DNA of 17,118 bases. Origin: Oceanospirillales bacterium. Its GTDB lineage: Bacteria > Pseudomonadota > Gammaproteobacteria > Xanthomonadales > SZUA-36. Numbering within the stretch: position 1 is the stretch's first letter; each line of letters begins with the position of its first letter. Below the pieces are notes generated by a model. That model worked only from the letters and a program-made list of their open reading frames with translations. It did not search any database and was not told the DNA's origin. Position numbers and translations under genes: made by a program. Shown piece by piece: positions 14,892 to 17,118 of the stretch. The stretch is from NCBI GenBank assembly GCA_003232965.1, contig QIKG01000033.1, positions 1-17,118 on the forward strand. The letters are read 5' to 3'.

Positions 14892-15680
14892 CTAGACCAC
14901 AGGCGGTTTTTTAATTACAACAGCCTGCTGAATACCAAACCCTCCTCCAGAGAATTCTTTCTCGATATCATAAAATAACTTATTGATTGGGTTTGAGAAC
15001 CCGGGATAATCCGATGGATTGGTAACTAATTCACGCAAGAATCTAGAACCTAAGTAATAAATAGAAGAAAAGTCCTCAATTTTATAATCTATTTTGTATT
15101 TTTCTAAATATGATTCTAATGTGGAAATTTTTAAATAGCGGTTGAAATCATGCTCAACTAGCGGAGGAAGGTTCTTTAGGGCACGTATAGCATTTAGCAG
15201 CATCAGTGGTTCCCAAAAACCCTCGCTTAAAATAACAGTTCCATTCGGCCTGACCACACGTATACATTCTTCAATGCCTTGCATCTGCTGCTCCCATGTC
15301 GGCAGATTTATGAGCACACGCGTAGTATAAGTAACATCAAAACTATCATCCTCGAACGGCAAAGACCTGACATCACCTTCACTAAATATAACATTATCCT
15401 CAAGGCCTTTTTGTTGCTTAGTTTTTTTTGCTTCTGACACCATTCTTGGGGAAAAATCAATCCCATTAATAGACGCCAACTCATGCATCTCATTTTGTAT
15501 AAATGTCGAATAGCCATTTGCACAACCGATATCAAGAACGCGATCACCATCATTAATATTTCTAGAAATAGTGGATATCTCTAAATCGATCATCCAATTA
15601 TCGCCCCATGATGCCCAATGCGACTCACCGTAGGTTTTAGCTTGTGACTCCCAATAATTTTTAATGAAATCTTTGCTCAT
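14892..15680 (-). CDS. SAM-dependent methyltransferase (class I)
   Basis: The protein has 262 residues from the ATG at 15680, beginning MSKDFIKNYWESQAKTYGES. This start is chosen because AGGAAAG stands six bases before it; the open frame extends 30 codons further, but only into a hydrophobic stretch overlapping wecF. Motif I is RVLDIGCANGYSTF (47-60) and GIDFSPRMV (73-81) holds the ribose-binding acid. SEGDVRSLPFEDDSFDVTYT (100-119) is motif II/III and CIRVVRPNGTVILSEGFW (139-156) follows. The C-terminal half (160-262) should determine the substrate and is not recognised. It lies between the wecF-like and wecE genes, so a Fuc4N-type sugar or the chain carrying it is a reasonable acceptor, by inference only. 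Thirty bases separate it from wecE. Confidence 0.87.
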   Translation of the reverse strand: MSKDFIKNYWESQAKTYGESHWASWGDNWMIDLEISTISRNINDGDRVLDIGCANGYSTFIQNEMHELASINGIDFSPRMVSEAKKTKQQKGLEDNVIFSEGDVRSLPFEDDSFDVTYTTRVLINLPTWEQQMQGIEECIRVVRPNGTVILSEGFWEPLMLLNAIRALKNLPPLVEHDFNRYLKISTLESYLEKYKIDYKIEDFSSIYYLGSRFLRELVTNPSDYPGFSNPINKLFYDIEKEFSGGGFGIQQAVVIKKPPVV

Positions 15681-15702
15681 ATTCTTTCCTAAAATAATAA
15701 AA

Positions 15703-16767
15703 CTAGAAAATTTTACGCCAATTGTGAATAAGCTGCTCTTCACTAAAATGAGCAGCAATGACAGCAACATTCGCCCGACTAATTGAATCGTCTAATGAAT
15801 GCATATCCGTATTTATGCTCTCAATATCGTAAATCTGCACCCCAATATCGCGAAACATCTGACATGAAGTTAAATCACTACGCATATACACTTCCTTACC
15901 TAACCCCAACAATGTAATTATATTTCCCATGCCCTGCTGACGCTTATGGCCAAAAACAGCTATATCTACCTGCGCCAATATTTTCAGGTAGTCCTGATAT
16001 GACACAAAATCACGTAGTGGTATAAAACGCTGCCTAAACACCTTCCGACCTTCTTCAGCCACTTCTTTTGCATACTCTACATCACCATAAGACAGAGGGC
16101 ATATTACTCTAAATGACTTATCATCTAATAGTGCTAGCTTCTCAAATATCTCAAAATGATTGTTGCTAGAATCCGCAGAGTTACCGACAAGTAGTGTGAC
16201 TGATTCATGCTCAGCTACTGGCAGCTCAATTTCTTCAAAAGTATTGCTTGGATACATCAAACATTCATGGTAATCACCTCTTGCGCCATACCACTCTTTA
16301 GCTAATTCATAATCACCTTTGATATATGTTATCAATCCACCAATTTTCTTAATTACCTGCGATTTTCTATATCGACCAAATGCATTCCTCATGGTTTTTT
16401 TAGATGTCACATGTGCATATAAATCACCACCCCACATAACCCAGTAACATTTATTTAATGCTTCTCCATTGAAGTAAAAGTAGTTAATTAAGTCAATAGA
16501 AAAAAGGCTATGTAAAATAATCTTATCTGACTTCGATAGGATTGGATTTAATACTTTTGAAAGCTTTATTATATTTTTCTTTCCAAGATATTGATTATTT
16601 ATATTTAAAATATTTTCCGATTTAGGAATTGGATAGTTATCTTCGTCTGCACCGTACAAAAAAATAAATAAATGTTCATGGCTATCAAAATTCTCCTCTA
16701 TAACGTCTATAAATGGCTTAATGAATTTATCATTATTTATGATATGTACTATTTTAAACTTTCGCAT
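15703..16767 (-). CDS. wecF: TDP-Fuc4NAc transferase, GT56 family (WecF/RffT-like)
   Basis: This 354-residue protein resembles E. coli WecF, which transfers 4-acetamido-4,6-dideoxygalactose from its dTDP form to the lipid-linked ECA precursor at the inner membrane. Shared blocks are WVMWGGDLYAH (109-119; HIWGADLY in WecF), TLLVGNSADSSNNHFEIF (191-208; ILVGNSGDRSNEH), VICPLSYGD (221-229; VVVPMGYP) and HKRQQGMGNIITLL (274-287; FARQQGIGTLCLL). Presence of wecE two genes downstream supports the donor assignment. The acceptor may differ from ECA lipid II because no other ECA genes apart from the broken wecB are seen. Strongly AT-rich, it is the first gene of the visible operon. The ATG at 16767 gives the expected N-terminal strand RKFKIVHIINND. 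Confidence 0.87.
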   Translation of the reverse strand: MRKFKIVHIINNDKFIKPFIDVIEENFDSHEHLFIFLYGADEDNYPIPKSENILNINNQYLGKKNIIKLSKVLNPILSKSDKIILHSLFSIDLINYFYFNGEALNKCYWVMWGGDLYAHVTSKKTMRNAFGRYRKSQVIKKIGGLITYIKGDYELAKEWYGARGDYHECLMYPSNTFEEIELPVAEHESVTLLVGNSADSSNNHFEIFEKLALLDDKSFRVICPLSYGDVEYAKEVAEEGRKVFRQRFIPLRDFVSYQDYLKILAQVDIAVFGHKRQQGMGNIITLLGLGKEVYMRSDLTSCQMFRDIGVQIYDIESINTDMHSLDDSISRANVAVIAAHFSEEQLIHNWRKIF

Positions 16768-16798
16768 TTAAATATTTTTTCGTATTCTACCAGCAATT

Positions 16799-16822
16799 AA
16801 AAGAATGTATTATGCTTTATGT
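16799..16822. repeat. Direct repeat, copy 1
   Basis: AAAAGAATGTATTATGCTTT followed by ATGT recurs at 16993-17016 with two substitutions in 24 bases, in the same orientation. The two copies enclose the CTCTGCG element and the REP-like sequence, so they may mark duplicated ends of an inserted segment of about 200 bases. Confidence 0.65.
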
Positions 16823-16844
16823 GTTGCGAAAAATGTAAAGTCAA
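16809..16844 (-). promoter_or_regulatory. Candidate sigma-70 promoter for the polysaccharide operon
   Basis: On the minus strand TTGACT (16844-16839) is followed after 17 bases by CATAAA (16821-16816). An overlapping alternative is TTTACA (16839-16834) with CATAAT (16814-16809) at 19 bases. Either would start transcription about 35-50 bases before the wecF ATG. The -10 region lies inside a direct repeat, so the promoter may have come with that element. No JUMPstart/ops sequence (GGCGGTAG) was seen. Confidence 0.4.
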
Positions 16845-16857
16845 AATAAATACTTGC

Positions 16858-16953
16858 TTCTCACGGGGGACACAGGGAGGTCAAAGGCTTTTTTCTTTGT
16901 ATGATCAAAATCTTTTTTTGGTTTCCCTGCGTTCTCTGCGGGCTCTGCGAGAA
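16858..16953. repeat. CTCTGCG/GGACACAGGG intergenic element
   Basis: TTCTCACGGGGGACACAGGG begins the element, and CCCTGCGTTCTCTGCGGGCT then CTGCGAGAA ends it. The outermost bases (TTCTC[A/G]C and its complement) form a short inverted tip. The right part repeats TCTGCG/TCTCTGCG words. Such runs occur as dispersed intergenic repeats in many environmental bacterial genomes; the function is unknown. Confidence 0.4.
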
Positions 16954-16969
16954 AATAAGGTTTTATAAT

Positions 16970-16994
16970 CGCGCCGGGACGGCGTTCCTACGAA
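16970..16994 (-). repeat. Single REP-like sequence
   Basis: On the minus strand it reads TTCGTAGGAACGCCGTCCCG then GCGCG. This has the GTAGG head followed by a small hairpin (CGCC 16972-16975 with GGCG 16981-16984), the same plan as the REP-like arms at 961-1015. It directly abuts the second copy of the direct repeat. Confidence 0.5.
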
Positions 16995-17016
16995 AAGAAT
17001 GTATTACGTTTTATGT
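16993..17016. repeat. Direct repeat, copy 2
   Basis: AAAAGAATGTATTACGTTTT followed by ATGT matches copy 1 at 22 of 24 positions. Its core GTATTACGTTTTATGT (17001-17016) also occurs, inverted and with one mismatch, at 1871-1886. The adjoining TTATGTCATTGCTG (17011-17024) is found identically at 223-236. Confidence 0.65.
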
Positions 17017-17118
17017 CATTGCTGTCCCATAACTTTTCACGCGAATTGTAACCGTTGCTGAAAAATTAAATTATCGGGGTCAGGAGGGCTACCTTTTAGT
17101 AAGTGTAACAGGTCGCGT

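Larger units (their letters stand above)
16768..17118. other. Repeat-rich upstream region without a gene
   Basis: No supported coding region is visible in these 351 bases. They hold the candidate promoter, two direct repeat copies, a CTCTGCG-rich element and a REP-like sequence, each listed separately. The last stretch (about 17070-17118) includes TCGGGGTCAGGAGGGCTACC. This resembles the GGGGTCAG-type sequences often found beside REP-associated (Y1/RAYT) transposase genes, but no transposase is in the window. Confidence 0.5.

Noticed and set aside
15681..15770. N-terminal extension of the methyltransferase as a membrane anchor
   Set aside because: AGGAAAG precedes the internal ATG at 15680, and the extension overlaps wecF by 68 bases, so the hydrophobic stretch is probably not translated as part of this protein.
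16858..17016. CRISPR array or insertion sequence upstream of the operon
   Set aside because: Repeats are few, unevenly spaced and without a transposase or unique spacers of constant length; they look like dispersed intergenic repeats.
16768..17118. JUMPstart/ops antitermination element
   Set aside because: No GGCGGTAG-like sequence was found on the minus strand upstream of wecF.

Overview
The window is one long minus-strand surface-polysaccharide gene cluster, very probably from an environmental gammaproteobacterium. This is judged from protein similarity to enterobacterial Wec and Wzx proteins and from REP-like and other short repeats typical of that class. I could not run a search, so the species is not named. 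There are no rRNA or tRNA genes, CRISPR arrays or complete insertion sequences.

All genes read right to left. The upstream side (right, about 16.8-9.4 kb) is visibly AT-rich. It holds a WecF-type 4-acetamido-4,6-dideoxygalactose (Fuc4NAc) transferase, a methyltransferase, the sugar-nucleotide aminotransferase WecE, a WzxC-type flippase and a second methyltransferase. Next comes a stretch of decayed genes (10658-11567): two glycosyltransferase remnants and a wecB (UDP-GlcNAc 2-epimerase) remnant. Each appears to have kept its two ends and lost its middle. A GT4-type glycosyltransferase follows at 9374-10585.

The middle (9.3-2.0 kb) is richer in GC and tightly packed, mostly with 4-base ATGA stop/start overlaps. 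It contains three consecutive GT4 glycosyltransferases, a Wzy/O-antigen-ligase-like membrane protein, another GT4 and a secreted protein of unknown family that looks like a carbohydrate-active enzyme.

The downstream end (left, below 2.0 kb) has a RelE/ParE toxin with its antitoxin, repeat-rich spacers, a second toxin-antitoxin pair whose toxin gene has a nonsense codon, and the N-terminal part of a NodU-type carbamoyltransferase running off the window.

Taken together (inference): WecE makes dTDP-4-amino-4,6-dideoxygalactose and the WecF-like enzyme adds the finished sugar to a lipid-linked glycan. The GT4 enzymes extend it, Wzx flips it, and the Wzy-like protein polymerises or transfers it in the periplasm. 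Methyl and carbamoyl groups may decorate it. Genes for dTDP-sugar precursors, the N-acetyltransferase WecD, the initiating transferase and the export apparatus are not in this window. I see no wholly new system; the most interesting points are the run of internally deleted genes and the mixing of ECA-type sugar genes with a colanic-acid-type flippase.
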